A model generated the notes under the pieces. The model was not told the origin of the DNA, did not search any database, and saw only the letters and a list, made by a program, of their open reading frames with translations. Shown here piece after piece: positions 62,400 through 64,000 of a DNA stretch of 64,000 nucleotides. A program made the position numbers and the translations under genes. Source of the stretch: Bradysia coprophila (lineage: Eukaryota > Arthropoda > Insecta > Diptera > Sciaridae); contig NC_050735.1 of NCBI RefSeq assembly GCF_014529535.1, positions 1,550,001 through 1,614,000 on the forward strand. The letters run 5' to 3'. How positions within the stretch are numbered: the stretch's first letter is position 1; every line of letters begins with the position of its first letter.

Positions 62400-64000
62400 C
62401 TAATGCCATGCGAACAGTACATGAGCGACCATTAAATAGGCTGTTGCTACAATTACATTCCCAATCATGAGCGGAAAGCCGACCCTACAAGAAATGAATA
62501 TAATTTAGTTTCATTTGAATTAAGGTAACCAATAGTTGATCGCGTTCCTCCAAATATTTTGTTTTGACTCGCGAAAGTCTTGTCCAGGAGCAAAGTCAAA
62601 AACAAAAATATTTTTGAAACGATTCTGCTGTGATTTTGTAGTATCTAGTCAACCCTGCTTTCATCATAGATTATTACTTACTTGAAGAAATCCATAAAAG
62701 TAAATTTATAGCCGTGCTGCTGAGCTACACCCGCACACACAACATTGGCAGAAGCCCCGATCAACGTCCCATTGCCTAAAAAATAATTCTTAAAATTGGC
62801 TCTTAATTTTCAATCAGCCATTCCATTTTACCTCCTAAGCAAGCACCGAATGCCAACGCCCAAACAAGTGGTTGCATCGGCAATCCCAATTCTTCATTTT
62901 CGGACAGTGATATGACAATCTTTATCATCATGGTCGTTAACGGTATGTTGTCGACGAACGCTGACGCTACTGCTGACACCTATGCAAACCCAATTTTACT
63001 GAACTGTATTGGGACGTCATTTGGATGCCACCAACTTACCCATAAAATGATCAGAATTGCAACAGCCAAACGGGCTTCTTCCGAAACGGCCAAAATAACA
63101 TTCTCCGTTTGCTGTCCAATCCAGGCGATTAATCCAAGCTCAGATAGCGCTTCCATGAGAACAAACAGAGCGGCGAAAAACAGCAAAGTGGTCCATTCAA
63201 CGTGATGGATTACAGCCTCAAGATCTTCACGATCAGCCAGTGCCAGCAGTAAAATTGCACCTAATAGTGCCACCCAACCAATGGACAATTTTTGAATTTC
63301 CGGTGCTGCATGCAGGAAAAAGAATAGGATGGTGAAGGTTAGCACAACGCCACACTTGATGAGTAAAATCTTGTTGCGAATTGGGAACTGACGATTGGAT
63401 TTGAAATTAATTTTCGAACATTTGTGCACTGAATTCAAGAGAAAATACTTTTTCCTGTAAGTCCTTGAGTGTTGTTTTGTAGGTGTCGGCCGGCAATTTT
63501 CCAGTGGCTAATCGTTTCTTCAACGTACGCTCCAAAAATGCGGCTTTTTTCGATAGAGTCTCTTTGACCAAATCTTCATCTCTTGTATATGAAGACAGGT
63601 TAGCCGCAGCTCGTTGCCAAACAGCTAGTTCTTGACGTAATTCTTGGATGCCTCTGGGTTCGGTGAAACGGAGACTGTCCATGTTTCGGAATGTGAATCG
63701 AATTTGAAAGTACGTTTGTATAATCACAAAAATGATTCCACAAGCCATGTGCCCGGTGAAATTGAGAAAATTGATGCCCTGTCCGAAATACGTAAATTTG
63801 ATCATTTAAGTTGATTGCATACGAAGAAAATACTTACGGAAGCGACGACATCTGCGTTCGATGAGATAATAACATTTGGTGGATCTCCGACTGAAATTTG
63901 TAAACAGTAAGTGGACGTCGTTCCATTTTATTAAAGAAACCAATCGTTACCTGGTGTAAGAGTTCCCCCAACATTTGAATAAATAACCATTGTCATCAGT
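62400..64000 (-). CDS. Oca2: P protein / OCA2-like (hoepel-like) transporter, 3' part, seven exons
   Basis: Multi-pass transporter of the ArsB/NhaD ion-transporter superfamily. In vertebrates OCA2 is a melanosomal protein affecting lumen ion balance; in Drosophila the relatives are hoe1 and hoe2. Which paralogue this is cannot be decided. Exons on minus: 64000-63951 (cut by the window), 63890-63838, 63778-63449, 63387-63040, 62979-62832, 62775-62682, 62484-62400; 368 codons visible. Landmarks: [22 protein letters not shown], a cytoplasmic coiled stretch ([20 protein letters not shown]), membrane spans ([40 protein letters not shown]), [20 protein letters not shown], and [20 protein letters not shown], the paired re-entrant motifs of the family. 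It ends [11 protein letters not shown]. One intron (63448-63388) is only 61 nt and the open frame reads into it, so a naive frame call gives a false C-terminus there. Start is outside the window. Confidence 0.93.

Overview
The window looks like nuclear DNA of an insect, most probably a dipteran. It is AT-rich, has GT-AG introns, contains two insect-type gustatory receptors, and its protein genes match Drosophila orthologues best (this is recall of family sequences; no search was run). No bacterial operons, rRNA operon, complete tRNA or CRISPR array was seen.

Layout. (1) 2.6-16.8 kb, plus strand: six 3' exons of the DYRK-family kinase minibrain (mnb), lacking only the 5' exon(s). The 4.6 kb intron between exons B and C holds a large Helitron-like, minisatellite-bearing insertion: 13 units of 122 bp, 16 units of 17 bp, and a hairpin plus CTAG 3' end. 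The 7.1 kb intron before the last exon holds several small MITEs. (2) 17.6-25.3 kb: non-coding, with a HINE/DINE-1-like Helentron-derived element at 21.3-22.6 kb. (3) 25.3-36.5 kb: two gustatory receptor genes in divergent, head-to-head orientation. I rebuilt both from splice sites: five exons, 387 aa on minus; four exons, 403 aa on plus. Their introns are full of transposon remains. (4) 37.4-38.2 kb: broken LINE 3' end plus a MITE. (5) 38.7-39.8 kb: a single-exon SNAPC3 gene, a subunit of the snRNA gene activating complex. (6) 40.1-42.3 kb: a 2.1 kb non-autonomous hAT-like element with a perfect 8-bp target duplication. (7) 42.3-49.8 kb: non-coding AT-rich sequence with MITEs. (8) 49.9-54.4 kb, minus strand: complete p21-activated kinase Pak, seven coding exons, 590 aa. 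(9) 54.4-62.4 kb: non-coding, with foldback elements, one PIF/Harbinger-like MITE whose empty site is also in the window, and a second HINE copy. (10) 62.4-64.0 kb, minus strand: the 3' seven exons of a P-protein/OCA2 (hoepel-like) membrane transporter, running off the window end.

The genes show no shared pathway: two signalling kinases, two chemoreceptors, a transcription factor subunit and a transporter. The notable content is the variety of non-autonomous DNA transposons, several with target duplications or empty sites readable directly from the sequence, and the comparison of exon structure between the two receptors. I found no new defence or enzymatic system.
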